Assembly (NCBI GenBank): GCA_014896295.1
Contig: JADBKR010000002.1
Span: forward strand, 248,001 to 312,000
Direction: 5' to 3'
Source of the DNA: Limnochordaceae bacterium
GTDB taxonomy: Bacteria; Bacillota; Limnochordia; Limnochordales; Geochordaceae
Length of the DNA: 64,000 bases
The position numbers were made by a program, and so were the translations under genes. The notes beneath the pieces were generated by a model. It had not been told where the DNA came from. It worked only from the letters and a program-made list of their open reading frames with translations, and did not search any database. Shown piece by piece: positions 1-8,833 of the stretch; position 1 is the first letter of the stretch, and each line of letters opens with the position of its first letter.

Positions 1-2182
1 GGCAGGCCCGCTGCGCGGCCTGTACCATCGCATCTTCCACCGTCCGGTGCCAGCGAGCGGCAACGACGGCAGCGCCGGCGCCGCTCAGCCGGTCTCTGGC
101 CGCCGCCACCACGGCCGGCAACAGGTCGATTTCCGGCGGGCGCACGCGATACGGATAGGGGCCGCCGCCGCTGCCTCGATCCCGAGCCGCGTAGCCGTCG
201 CCGCCGGCTCCGCCGGGCTCTCGAGCCTCCAGCTCCTCCCGGGCCAGTTCGGACAACACCAGAGCAGGCTCGCCTTCGTAGGTCGCCTCCAGGCAAGTGC
301 CCGTCGCGGCCGCCACCGCGTCGAAAAGCCGCCCGGCTCCGCAGCTCCGGGGGGAGTTGAAGCCCGAGGTCAGCACCCGCACAGCGAGCTCCAGGTCCCG
401 CCGCATCTGGGGGAAAAGCGCTCGAGCCAGCGACAGTCCCTGTTCGACCCCCAGCTCCTCGCACAGGCAGGAAAGGGTGAGCAGCCAGGGCCGCCGGATG
501 GCCCGCTCACCACCCGGCAGGCGGATGTAGCGCAGGTGCATCAGCCTCCGGCAACTGGCCAGGCCGCCCAGGAGGATCTCCCCTCCCCAGAGCGTGCCGT
601 CTGTCCCGTAGCCCGTCCCGTCCAGGACGATCCCCACGGCAGGGCCGGTGCGGCCGTTTTCGGCCAGCGCCGCGACCAGGTGCGCGTGATGATGCTGGAT
701 GCCGTGCACCCGCCCGACCAGGGACGCCCCCAGCCGCCTCGACCGGTAGCCCGGGTGCAGGTCGACGCCCGCCACCTCCGGCCACACGTCGAGCAACCGG
801 CTCATCGACTCGACGTTGTGCCGCCAGAACGCTTCGGCCTCCACCGTCTCCAACTCGCCCGTGTGGGGGCCCATGAACGCCTGGCCCCCTTTGATGAGGC
901 AGCAGGCGTTTTTCATGTCGCCGCCGGCTCCCAGCACCACCGGATGGGCGGCAGGCTCTCCCTGCCAGCGACGTGGCACGGGCACGGGGATGGGCGCAGG
1001 CACGAACCCCCTCGACCTCCGCAAGAACTGCGCCGCCTCTCCCACCACCTGCACCACCGAATCGTCGGCGCGGTTTGCGATCTCCCGGTCGTGTAACACG
1101 AAGGCGTCGGCGATGTCGCCGAGTTCCGCCAGGGCCGACTCGTTGTCCTTGACGATGGGCAGCGACGACCGATTGCCGCTCGTCATGACCAGGACCTCGC
1201 GCTCGGGCACCGCCTGGAACAGCAGCACGTGAAGGGGGGTGTACGGCAACATCACACCCAGGGTGCGCAGCCCCGGTGCCAGCGCCTCGGGAAGAGGTGC
1301 GTCCGGACGGCGCCGCAGCAACACGATGGGCGCTGCCGAGCTGCACAGCAGCCGGGCCTCGACCTCGTTCACCTCGCAGAGCCGGCGCACCGTCGCCAGG
1401 TCTTTCGCCATGATCGCGAAGGGCTTACGCGGCCGGTGCTTGCGGCGTCGCAGCCGCTGCACCGCCTCGGCGTCGAGCGCGTCGCAGGCCAGGTGGAACC
1501 CCCCGAGTCCCTTGACCGCCACGGTCTGCCCCGCCAGGATGGCCTGGCGGAACGCGGCCATCCAGTCGTGCCCATGGCCGTCCGCTGCGCGCCCGGGCGG
1601 ACGGCCCTCCGCCGGCCCCACCCACCACACGTGCGGCCCGCACTCCGGGCAGGCCGTGGGCTGGGCGTGGAAGCGCCGGTCGGCCGGGTCGTGGTATTCC
1701 CGGCTGCAGGCGGCACACATGGCGAATGCCGCCATGGTCGTGCGCTCGCGGTCGTAGGGCAACCCCCTGACGATGGTGAAACGGGGGCCGCAGTTGGTGC
1801 AGTTGATGAACGGGTACGAAAACCGCCGGTCCGACGGGTCGAGGAGCTCCCGGCGGCAGTCCGGGCAGATGGCCACGTCGGGCGGCACCAGGGCCGCCCC
1901 GGCCCGGCCCCGGGCACTGGGGGCGATTTCGAAGCGGTCGTAACCCGCAGGGGGCAGCACGTGCGACCGGATGTCGCGAATACGGGCAAGAGGCGGAGGG
2001 TCTTGCCGCAGCTGCTGCTGGAAGGCTTCCACCGCCTCAGGCGGGCCTTCGACGTCAATCAACACGCCACCGGGAGTGTTGGAAACCTTCCCGGTCAGAC
2101 CCAGGCGCACGGCGGTGCGGTAGACGAACGGGCGAAAGCCCACGCCCTGGACCATGCCCTCCACCCGGAGGCGGACGCGCAC
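1..2182 (-). CDS. hypF: HypF carbamoyltransferase, C-terminus cut by window edge
   Basis: HypF makes the CN ligands of the [NiFe] site: it carbamoylates the C-terminal cysteine of HypE using carbamoyl phosphate and ATP. The N-terminus is an acylphosphatase domain (VQGVGFRPF near residue 12). It is followed by paired CxxC zinc fingers (CPDCRREL, CTNCGPRF, CAACSREY, CPECGPH), a YrdC-like ATP-binding region (AVKGLGGFHLACDA; KHRPRKPFAIM) and the start of the Kae1-like domain (HHAHLVAALAENG; VGIVLDGTGYGTDG). About 727 codons are visible; the family is usually 750-800 aa, so a few dozen residues lie beyond base 1. No ATG is in frame upstream. The GTG at 2182 puts the start a few residues before the conserved VEGMVQGVGF, which fits the family, but a start inside hypE cannot be excluded. 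It is the last visible gene of the hyp operon. Confidence 0.93.
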   Translation of the reverse strand, partial: MRVRLRVEGMVQGVGFRPFVYRTAVRLGLTGKVSNTPGGVLIDVEGPPEAVEAFQQQLRQDPPPLARIRDIRSHVLPPAGYDRFEIAPSARGRAGAALVPPDVAICPDCRRELLDPSDRRFSYPFINCTNCGPRFTIVRGLPYDRERTTMAAFAMCAACSREYHDPADRRFHAQPTACPECGPHVWWVGPAEGRPPGRAADGHGHDWMAAFRQAILAGQTVAVKGLGGFHLACDALDAEAVQRLRRRKHRPRKPFAIMAKDLATVRRLCEVNEVEARLLCSSAAPIVLLRRRPDAPLPEALAPGLRTLGVMLPYTPLHVLLFQAVPEREVLVMTSGNRSSLPIVKDNESALAELGDIADAFVLHDREIANRADDSVVQVVGEAAQFLRRSRGFVPAPIPVPVPRRWQGEPAAHPVVLGAGGDMKNACCLIKGGQAFMGPHTGELETVEAEAFWRHNVESMSRLLDVWPEVAGVDLHPGYRSRRLGASLVGRVHGIQHHHAHLVAALAENGRTGPAVGIVLDGTGYGTDGTLWGGEILLGGLASCRRLMHLRYIRLPGGERAIRRPWLLTLSCLCEELGVEQGLSLARALFPQMRRDLELAVRVLTSGFNSPRSCGAGRLFDAVAAATGTCLEATYEGEPALVLSELAREELEAREPGGAGGDGYAARDRGSGGGPYPYRVRPPEIDLLPAVVAAARDRLSGAGAAVVAARWHRTVEDAMVQAAQRAC

Positions 2183-2258
2183 CCACCCGGGCCGGCCGGG
2201 CGCGTGGTGGGCCGGCCCACCAAACCGGGCCTGCTCATCGAGCCCCGCCCGCGGCGTG

Positions 2259-3284
2259 TCAACAGATCCTGGGGAGCTGCTCGCCTTCGAGGAGCTCAAG
2301 GCGCCGGCTGCCTCCTGCGACGGTCCGCATCAACACCTCGCCGGGCGGGCCCTCGGCCACCGTACCGATGAGCATCGCCTGCTGCCCGTCGGGGTGGGTC
2401 CGCAGAAGCTCGACGGCCGCCTCGGCCACGTCCGCCGCCACGACGGCCACCATGCGGCCTTCACAGGCGGCATACAGGGGATCGATCCCGAGTACCTCAC
2501 ACAGCCCCCGCACGGGCTCCCGGACGGCAATGGCGGCCTCGTCCACCCGGAAGGCCTTGCCCGAGGCCGTCGCCAGCTCCACCAGCACGGTGGCAAGCCC
2601 ACCTCGGGTGGCGTCCCGCATGCACCGCACCGCTCCGGGAAACGCGGCCAGCAGCGCCTGCACCAGCCCTGCCAGCGGTGCCGTGTCGCTGACCAGCCCC
2701 TCCACCTCGAAGTCCAGGCCGGCGCGCCTCGCCATCACGGCCGCCCCGTGGTCGCCCACCGGCCCGCTCACCAGCAGCCGGTCGCCCGGGCGGATGCGGG
2801 TCGGGCCCAGCTCCACGCCCGGCGGTACCCAGCCGACCCCGGTGGTGTTGATGAACAGCCCGTCCCCCTTGCCCCGCTCGACCACCTTGGTGTCGCCGGC
2901 GATGATGCTCACGCCCGCCCGGGCGGCCGCCTCGGACATGGACTGCACCACCCGCCGCAAGTCCTCGGTCGACAGCCCCTCCTCGATGATGAATCCTGCG
3001 GTCAGGTACACAGGCACGGCGCCGCCCACGGCCAGGTCGTTGACCGTCCCGTACACCGCCAGCCTTCCGATGTCGCCGCCCGGGAAAAAGAGCGGCGACA
3101 CGACGAACGAGTCGGTGGTGACGGCCAGGCGCACTCCGTCCAACGGCACCACCGCCTGGTCGCCGGCCTGCTCCAGGTACGGGTTGCGGAACGCGGGCAA
3201 GAACAGGTCCCGGAACAGGTCCCCCGTCAGCTTCCCTCCGCTCCCGTGGGCCACCAAGATGTACCCGGGGTCACGACCGTGCAA
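2259..3284 (-). CDS. hypE: HypE hydrogenase maturation protein
   Basis: HypE dehydrates the thiocarboxamide made by HypF on its own C-terminal cysteine to a thiocyanate, which is passed to the HypCD-bound iron. The protein has the PurM/AIR-synthase fold: HGSGGK near residues 13-18, TTDSFVVSPLFFPGGDIG, and AGDTKVV. It ends exactly in PRIC, the essential C-terminal Arg-Ile-Cys. The frame stays open upstream, but that part is the antisense-like shadow of hypD. I chose TTG 3284 because GGAGGTG lies 8 nt upstream and it gives 341 aa, the usual family length. It overlaps the end of hypD by 14 nt, indicating translational coupling within the hyp operon. Confidence 0.93.
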   Translation of the reverse strand: MHGRDPGYILVAHGSGGKLTGDLFRDLFLPAFRNPYLEQAGDQAVVPLDGVRLAVTTDSFVVSPLFFPGGDIGRLAVYGTVNDLAVGGAVPVYLTAGFIIEEGLSTEDLRRVVQSMSEAAARAGVSIIAGDTKVVERGKGDGLFINTTGVGWVPPGVELGPTRIRPGDRLLVSGPVGDHGAAVMARRAGLDFEVEGLVSDTAPLAGLVQALLAAFPGAVRCMRDATRGGLATVLVELATASGKAFRVDEAAIAVREPVRGLCEVLGIDPLYAACEGRMVAVVAADVAEAAVELLRTHPDGQQAMLIGTVAEGPPGEVLMRTVAGGSRRLELLEGEQLPRIC

Positions 3285-4413
3285 TCTCGCCCACCTCCGC
3301 CGCCGGCTGTGCGGCCGTGCTGCGCCCGTAACGGTAGTAGGCCGCGCAGGCCCCTTCCGCCGACACCATGCAGGCCCCCATGGGGTACGACGGCGTGCAC
3401 GCCGTGCCGAACAGGGGGCAGTCCGGCGGAGTCGCCACCCCCCGCAGCACCTCACCGCAGCGGCAGCCCCTGGGGTCGGGCAGGGCCGGCGGCAGCAGCC
3501 CCGCAAACACTCGCAGGGCATCCATGTCGGCGTATGGGGGCCGCAGGGCAAGCCCGCTGGCCGGTATGACCCCCAGCCCCCGCCACTCCTGGTCTCGGGG
3601 TTCGAAGACCTCCTCCATGACCTCCAGCGCGAGCCGGTTGCCCTCGGGGCGTACCGCCCGCCGGTACTGCACCGCCACCTCGGGCCTGCCCGACCGGATC
3701 TGGCGGAGGATCTGGAAAACGGAGTGGAGGATGTCGAGGGGTTCAAACCCGGAGATGACCACCGGGCGGCGGTACTGCTCGGCCACGAAGCGGTACGGCT
3801 CCGTACCGATGATGACGCTCACGTGCCCGGGGCCGATGAAGGCATCCACCCTCACGTCGGGAGCCTCGAGGATGGCCCGCAGCGCCGGCGCGATGGTGAC
3901 CTGGTTGCACAGGAGCAGGAAGTTGCGCAAATGCTCGGCTCTGGCCCGCCGCACCGCCGAAGCCGTCCCCGGCACCGTCGTCTCGAAGCCGATGGCGAAC
4001 CACACCACCGTGCGGTCCGGGTGGCGCCGGGCGATTTCCAGCGCGTCGAGCGCCGAGTAGACCATCCGCACGTCGGCGCCCAGGGCTCGGGCCTGCGCCA
4101 GGGAACGGGTGCGTCCCGGCACCCGCATCATGTCGCCGAAGGTACACAGGATGATCCCCGGCTGCTCGGCCAGCCGCACCGCCATCTCCACGATCGCCCG
4201 GGGCGTCACGCAAACCGGGCAGCCGGGGCCATGGATCATGCGAACCGAGGGCGGCAGCAGGTCGTACAGCCCGAACTTGAAGATCGCGTGAGTGTGCCCG
4301 CCGCACACCTCCATGATCCGCACGGGCCGCCCGATGGCTTCGGCCTCACGGGCAAGAGCCCGGGATAGATCCCGGGCCAGGGAGCTTTCGCGGAATTCGT
4401 CGGCAAACTTCAC
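3271..4413 (-). CDS. hypD: HypD Fe-(CN)2CO assembly scaffold
   Basis: HypD is the iron-sulfur scaffold on which, with HypC, the Fe(CN)2CO unit of [NiFe] hydrogenase is built. The conserved cysteine motifs are present: CGGHTHA at residues 37-43, GPGCPVC at 62-68, and the cysteine-rich C-terminus with CRCGEVLRG, CPLFGTACTP and GACMVSAEGAC. GTG 4413 gives 380 aa, the family length. A longer reading frame upstream encodes only low-complexity sequence that shadows hypC. The start overlaps the hypC stop as GTGA, as expected for the HypC-HypD partner pair. Confidence 0.94.
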   Translation of the reverse strand: MKFADEFRESSLARDLSRALAREAEAIGRPVRIMEVCGGHTHAIFKFGLYDLLPPSVRMIHGPGCPVCVTPRAIVEMAVRLAEQPGIILCTFGDMMRVPGRTRSLAQARALGADVRMVYSALDALEIARRHPDRTVVWFAIGFETTVPGTASAVRRARAEHLRNFLLLCNQVTIAPALRAILEAPDVRVDAFIGPGHVSVIIGTEPYRFVAEQYRRPVVISGFEPLDILHSVFQILRQIRSGRPEVAVQYRRAVRPEGNRLALEVMEEVFEPRDQEWRGLGVIPASGLALRPPYADMDALRVFAGLLPPALPDPRGCRCGEVLRGVATPPDCPLFGTACTPSYPMGACMVSAEGACAAYYRYGRSTAAQPAAEVGEIARS

Positions 4414-4715
4414 GGCCCCGAAGCCCCCTTCGCCGCCGCCGGCCCTGCGGGCCGAGGAAGTCCGGGCGGGGGCTCTTCCTCGGCGGGCGGAAGGTCCGCA
4501 AGCTCGGCCACCTGCCGCAAGAGCTCCAGGGTTTCCCGCGCCTCCTGCTCGTCCAGGCGGGCAATGGCGAACCCCACGTGCACCGCCACCCACTCGCCTT
4601 CCTGGACCTCGTCGAGCAGTTCCACGGAAACCTGCCGGCGTACGCCGCTCAGGTCGACCGTCGCCATCTTGTTGGGATGAAGCCGCTCAATCCTCGCCGG
4701 CACGGCCAGGCACAC
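4410..4715 (-). CDS. hypC: HypC/HybG hydrogenase maturation chaperone
   Basis: HypC carries the Fe(CN)2CO group from HypD to the hydrogenase large-subunit precursor. The protein starts MCLAVPARI; Cys2, exposed after Met removal, is the catalytic and iron-binding residue. The central VDLSGVRRQVSVELL and the GEWVAVHVGFAIARLDEQEA segment are typical. At 101 aa it is slightly longer than the usual 75-90 aa, with a Pro/Ala-rich tail after residue 75. It overlaps hypB by 29 nt and hypD by 4 nt. Confidence 0.94.
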   Translation of the reverse strand: MCLAVPARIERLHPNKMATVDLSGVRRQVSVELLDEVQEGEWVAVHVGFAIARLDEQEARETLELLRQVAELADLPPAEEEPPPGLPRPAGPAAAKGASGP

Positions 4716-5400
4716 CAGCCGCCACCTCCTCGGTCGCTGCCCGCTTGGCTTCGACCTGTTGAAGGATCCAGTGCGTCCACTCGTCGATCCCCACGCCGGT
4801 TCGGCACGAGGTGAAAAAGACCCGCAGGCCGGGCTGAATGCCCCTGGCGTGGCCGACGGCGCGGTCGACGTCGAAGTCGCTCGCGCCCAGCAGGTCCATT
4901 TTGGTGACGACCATGACTCCCGAGCGCCGGAAGATGGTGGGGTACTTGAGGGGCTTGTCGTCCCCCTCGGTGGTACTGAGCAGCACGGCGCTGACGTCCT
5001 GCCCCAGGTCGTAGGAGGCCGGGCAGACCAGGTTGCCCACGTTTTCGAGGAAGAGGAGCTCCAGGTCCGGGCGGTCCACGGCCTCCAGGTGGGCCGTCAC
5101 CATGGCAGCGTCCAGGTGGCAGACGCCGCCCGTCACGATCTGGCGCACGGGGAATCCGAAGCGGCTCAGCCGCTCGGCGTCGCGTTCGGTGGCCAGGTCT
5201 CCCACGAGCACGCCGGCCTTCACCCGGCCCGACAGGCGCTCGAGGGTGCGCTCCAACAGAGTCGTCTTGCCGGCTCCGGGCGAACTCACCAGATTGAGGC
5301 AAAACACGCCCCGCCGCTGCCACCTACTCCGCAGGGCGGCCGCCAGTTCGTCGTTGCGCGACAGTACCCGGTTGCGCACCGGCTCCGTCGGCTGCGTCAT
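4687..5400 (-). CDS. hypB: HypB nickel-insertion GTPase
   Basis: HypB is a SIMIBI-class GTPase that works with HypA to deliver nickel to the large subunit. The Walker A loop SPGAGKTT is at about residues 40-47. Also visible are the metal/dimer-site region TGGVCHLDAAMV, the switch-like ENVGNLVCPA and the guanine-specificity motif TKMDL. The 237-aa form lacks both the N-terminal CCGG high-affinity nickel motif and a His-rich stretch, so storage of nickel by HypB itself is unlikely. The ATG overlaps the TGA of the upstream hypA frame (ATGA). Confidence 0.94.
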   Translation of the reverse strand: MTQPTEPVRNRVLSRNDELAAALRSRWQRRGVFCLNLVSSPGAGKTTLLERTLERLSGRVKAGVLVGDLATERDAERLSRFGFPVRQIVTGGVCHLDAAMVTAHLEAVDRPDLELLFLENVGNLVCPASYDLGQDVSAVLLSTTEGDDKPLKYPTIFRRSGVMVVTKMDLLGASDFDVDRAVGHARGIQPGLRVFFTSCRTGVGIDEWTHWILQQVEAKRAATEEVAAGVPGRAGED

Positions 5401-5747
5401 CGCGTTCCACCTCCAGGCTCACCACGTCCAGCTCTTCGCCGGCCACCACGCGCGTCCGCAGAGAGCCGCAGCGGCCGCATGCCACCGAATGGGGCCGGGG
5501 ATCCGTCTCGACCCCGCATTGCGGGCAAAAGACCCGCAGCTCGATCCAGCAGCAGCTCCAGCCGGGCATTCTGGCAGCGCGACCACCCGGCGCGGGCAGC
5601 TTCCCAGGCGAAGGCCAGCGCGTCGGGATCGACGCCGGAAAGCTCTCCCACCGATACCTGCACCCTGACCACCCGGGCGGCGCCGGCTCGCACCGCCGAT
5701 TCGTCGGCAATCCGGGCGATCTCCAGGGCGATGGAGAGCTCATGCAC
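5397..5747 (-). CDS. hypA: HypA nickel metallochaperone, apparent frameshift
   Basis: HypA binds nickel through its N-terminal MHE motif and structural zinc through two CxxC pairs. Codons 1-4 (GTG start) read M-H-E-L, and the N-terminal half (VQVSVGELSGVDPDALAFAWE) is normal. After RLELLL, at a CTGCTGCTGG run around 5545-5556, this frame degenerates. The expected zinc domain, FCPQCG ... ACGRCG ... VVSLEVE, continues in the neighbouring minus-strand frame, which stays open to 5324, overlapping hypB. The stop of the first frame overlaps the hypB ATG (ATGA). The rest of the pathway is intact, so I favour a one-triplet-run slip (sequence error or recent mutation) over an old pseudogene. A 9-nt gap separates it from the upstream protease gene. 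Confidence 0.82.
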   Translation of the reverse strand: MHELSIALEIARIADESAVRAGAARVVRVQVSVGELSGVDPDALAFAWEAARAGWSRCQNARLELLLDRAAGLLPAMRGRDGSPAPFGGMRPLRLSADARGGRRRAGRGEPGGGTR

Positions 5748-5756
5748 GGCCGGGCG

Positions 5757-6329
5757 TCACCGCCCCTCCTCCCGACCCGCACCGCCGCGCCGTTCGACGG
5801 GCACCCCCCAGCGCCTCAGCCAGGCTGCCGCGGCGTCCACCACGGCGGGCAGGGCCCGCCGGACGGGTTCGCTGAGCCCCACTCCTGGATCCAGCCGGCC
5901 GGCCACGACGCCCACCAGCCGCAGCCGCCGCGGCAGCCGCCGGCGCCAGGCCGCCAGGGCCAGCACCTCCCGGACGTCCACCTGGTGCTCGGAGAGCTTG
6001 AGGCCCGAGCCGCCGATGAGCTCTGCCGCTTCGAGCTCCGCAACCGTGCCCGGCTCCGCCTGGCCCACCATCGCATCCACGATGACCAGCGCCGGGGCGT
6101 CTTCGATGATCCCCAGCAGCGCGATGCCCTGGGTGCCCCCGTCGACCACGTCGAGGCCCGGCGGGCGGCGGTAGCGGGTTTCGAAGAGCCTGAGCGCCTC
6201 GATGCCGGCGCCGTCATCGCCGTACAGCGGGTTGCCCAGGCCCAGCAGGATGGCCCTGGAGCCGGGCCCGTCCTCGCATCCCTTTTCGTGGGACGGCGTC
6301 CTCACTGCCGGCCCCGCGCCTGCCCTCAC
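5757..6329 (-). CDS. hyaD: Hydrogenase maturation protease (HyaD/HybD family)
   Basis: This endopeptidase removes the C-terminal extension of the [NiFe] large subunit after nickel insertion. It shows the family pattern GLGNPLYGDDG near residues 30-40, DVVDGGTQGIALLG, VIVDAMVGQAEPG and the LSEHQVD histidine motif; the nickel-sensing acidic and His residues lie in these blocks. GTG 6329 overlaps the stop of the cytochrome gene (GTGA) and gives 190 aa, within the family range. The substrate, HyaB with its 15-residue tail, is encoded two genes upstream. Confidence 0.9.
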   Translation of the reverse strand: MRAGAGPAVRTPSHEKGCEDGPGSRAILLGLGNPLYGDDGAGIEALRLFETRYRRPPGLDVVDGGTQGIALLGIIEDAPALVIVDAMVGQAEPGTVAELEAAELIGGSGLKLSEHQVDVREVLALAAWRRRLPRRLRLVGVVAGRLDPGVGLSEPVRRALPAVVDAAAAWLRRWGVPVERRGGAGREEGR

Positions 6330-7093
6330 CGCCGCCCGCCTGCCATCGTGACGGTAGCGACCTCGTGGCGCCGGCTTCGCTGTTCGCTTTCGTTTGCCAG
6401 CCGGCACAGGTAGTAGCCGCTGAACATGGAGCTGATGAGCCCCTGCCGCGCCAGTGCGTCCACCCGGATCACCTGGTACAGGTGAGCGATGACGAAGAGG
6501 GGGAAGAACCAGGCCACCACGTGGTGCCACAGCCGCAGAGGCCGGGTCGCCCCCACCAGCCCCACCAGCCATCCCGAGAGGTGGCCCCACGTCCCGTCGG
6601 GGTGGGCCTCGGCGTACAGGGCGAAACCCGTCAGCAGCATGAACATGGAGGCCGTGAACAGAAGCCCGTGGGCCATGCGGGCGAGATGGTTGTCATTGGG
6701 TAACGGCTGAGACTCGTGGGGCGAGGCCAGCGCCAGCTCCCGGGCCTCCCTGAGCGCGGACTTCCACGCGCGGCGGCTCCAGAACGCGAAGATGTTACGC
6801 GCCTGGGCGTTGCCCACGAAAAACCAGTAGATGCGGAAAAGCCAGTTGGCCAAGAAGACGTACGCCGCCGTGAAGTGGACGTACCGCACCCATCCGAACG
6901 TGAAGGTCCGATAGGGTTCGCCGCCTCCCAGCGGCATCGCCCGCCCGATGAGAAGCCCGGTGACGAACAGCGTCGCGATGCAGGCCGCATTGATCCAGTG
7001 GAACAGCCGCACCGGCAGCTCCCACACGTAGGTGTTTCCCACCGCCGCCACCGACGCTTGCGTCGAGGCTCGTTGCGTCACTGCCCCAGCCAT
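6326..7093 (-). CDS. hyaC: Ni/Fe-hydrogenase b-type cytochrome subunit
   Basis: This is a diheme membrane cytochrome b that anchors the hydrogenase heterodimer and passes electrons from H2 to the quinone pool. Several hydrophobic helices carry the expected heme histidines: LFHWIN near residue 32, VHFTAAYVFLANW, ARMAHGLLFTASMFM and LWHHVVAWFFPLFVIAHLYQ. At 255 aa it matches HyaC/HupC. Its position directly after hyaB (15-nt gap) supports a respiratory group 1 enzyme. Confidence 0.93.
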   Translation of the reverse strand: MAGAVTQRASTQASVAAVGNTYVWELPVRLFHWINAACIATLFVTGLLIGRAMPLGGGEPYRTFTFGWVRYVHFTAAYVFLANWLFRIYWFFVGNAQARNIFAFWSRRAWKSALREARELALASPHESQPLPNDNHLARMAHGLLFTASMFMLLTGFALYAEAHPDGTWGHLSGWLVGLVGATRPLRLWHHVVAWFFPLFVIAHLYQVIRVDALARQGLISSMFSGYYLCRLANESEQRSRRHEVATVTMAGGRR

Positions 7094-7108
7094 GGCGCCG
7101 CCCCCCTC

Positions 7109-8833
7109 CTAAAAGGCCCGGACCCGTACGTGCGTGCTCCCCGCGGGGTCCACCACGTGCACGGAGCAGGCCAGGCACGGGTCGAACGAGTGGATGGTTC
7201 GCAGGATCTCCAGGGGCTGGTCCGTGACCCGCACGGGGTTGTCGAGCATGGCGGCCTCGAACGCGCCGCGCCGGCCGGCGGCGTCCCTGGGCGAACCGTT
7301 CCAGGTGGTGGGCACCACGGCCTGGTAGTGAGCGATCTTGCCGTTCTCGATGCGGATCCAGTGGCCGAGCGCGCCGCGCGGAGCTTCGGTCGTTCCCACT
7401 CCCTCCGCCCGGTCCGGCCAGCTCGACGGGTCCCAGCGCTCATGGTTGACGGTGGTGAGGTCGCCGGCCTTGATGTTGGCCACCAGTTGCCGGTAAAACC
7501 CGCCCAGCCACCCGGCGACCAGCTTCGTCTCCAGAGCCCTCGCCAGGGTGCGGCCCAGGGTGGAGAAGAGCGCCTCTGTCGGCAGCTTCAGCCGGGCCAG
7601 TGCGTCGTCCACCACCGCCCGCACGTCCTCTCGGCCGCTGGCGTAGGCTACCATCAGGCGCGCCAGCGGCCCCACCTCCATGGGGACGTCCCGCCAGCGC
7701 GGCGACTTGATCCAGCTGTACTTGCCGGAGGTATCGAGCTGGCGGTATGGGGGCCTCGGGCCGGTGTGGTGGAACTGCGTCTGCCCCTCGAAGGGGTGCA
7801 GCGACTTGTCGTCGCCGTCGTCATAGCGGTACCAGGAGTGGGTCACGTACTCCCGCACCTGCTCCGGGTCTTTGGGGTCGACTTCGTGCACCTCGTCGAG
7901 GTTGCGGTTGAGCACGGCACCGCGGGGCAAGAGATAGCTCTCCGGCTCCCGGATGTCGGTCCGGGGGAGGTCCCCATACGCCAGGTAGTTGCCGAGCCCA
8001 CCGCCCCATCGCTCGTCCTTGTAGAAGCCGGCGATGGCCAGCACGTCGGGTACGTAGAGCTGGTCGACCACCTGCTGTGCCTGCTGGATGAGCGAACCCA
8101 CCATCGCGAGCCGCTCGGCGTTGACGGCGGAGGGGTCGTTCGGGTCCAGCGACACCGGGACTCCACCCACCAGGTAATTGGGGTGCGGGTTCTTACCGCC
8201 GAATACGGCGTGGATCTTGACGATCTCCTTCTGCCACTCCAGAGCCTCCAGGTAGTGCGCGACCGCCATCAAATTCGCCTCGGGCGGCAGGCGGTACCCC
8301 GGATGGCCCCAGTAGCCGTTGGTGAACGGCCCGAGTTGCCCGCCCGCCGCAAAATCGGCCAGGCGCTTTTGAACGTCCCGGAAGTACCCCATCGACGAAC
8401 GAGGCCACGACGAAATGCTCTGGGCAAGCCGGCTGGCGGCGGCGGGGTCGGCTTTGAGCGCGCTCAGCACGTCCACCCAGTCCATGGCGTGCAGGTGGTA
8501 GAAGTGCACCACGTGGTCGTGGATCATCAGCGCCGCCGCCATGATGTTGCGGACGAGGTTGGCGTTGGGCGGCACCCGGATGTCGAGCGCGTCCTCCACC
8601 GCCCGTATCGACGTGAGCGCGTGGACCGTGGTGCAGACGCCGCAGATGCGCTGGGCCAGCGCCCAGGCGTCTCGCGGGTCCCGGCCGGGCAGGATCAGTT
8701 CCAGGCCCCGCACCATGGTGCCCGAGCTGTAAGCGTCCACCACCCGCCCGGTCTCCACCACGGCCTCGATGCGCAGGTGTCCTTCGATGCGCGTGACAGG
8801 GTCGACGACGATGCGCTCGGCCACAGGCTTCAC
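7109..8833 (-). CDS. hyaB: [NiFe] hydrogenase large subunit
   Basis: This catalytic subunit holds the Ni-Fe(CN)2CO site. The N-terminal L1 motif RICGVC is at residues 62-67 and the C-terminal L2 motif DPCLACSVH at 551-559. All four nickel-ligand cysteines are therefore present. A 15-residue tail follows the histidine and should be removed by the co-encoded protease. The 574-aa length and the cytochrome partner fit group 1 uptake hydrogenases. The GTG start overlaps the hyaA stop (GTGA). Confidence 0.96.
   Translation of the reverse strand: MKPVAERIVVDPVTRIEGHLRIEAVVETGRVVDAYSSGTMVRGLELILPGRDPRDAWALAQRICGVCTTVHALTSIRAVEDALDIRVPPNANLVRNIMAAALMIHDHVVHFYHLHAMDWVDVLSALKADPAAASRLAQSISSWPRSSMGYFRDVQKRLADFAAGGQLGPFTNGYWGHPGYRLPPEANLMAVAHYLEALEWQKEIVKIHAVFGGKNPHPNYLVGGVPVSLDPNDPSAVNAERLAMVGSLIQQAQQVVDQLYVPDVLAIAGFYKDERWGGGLGNYLAYGDLPRTDIREPESYLLPRGAVLNRNLDEVHEVDPKDPEQVREYVTHSWYRYDDGDDKSLHPFEGQTQFHHTGPRPPYRQLDTSGKYSWIKSPRWRDVPMEVGPLARLMVAYASGREDVRAVVDDALARLKLPTEALFSTLGRTLARALETKLVAGWLGGFYRQLVANIKAGDLTTVNHERWDPSSWPDRAEGVGTTEAPRGALGHWIRIENGKIAHYQAVVPTTWNGSPRDAAGRRGAFEAAMLDNPVRVTDQPLEILRTIHSFDPCLACSVHVVDPAGSTHVRVRAF

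Noticed and set aside
2368-4368. 666-codon plus-strand frame over hypE and hypD
   Set aside because: Shadow of genuine hyp genes, which carry catalytic cysteine motifs on the other strand.
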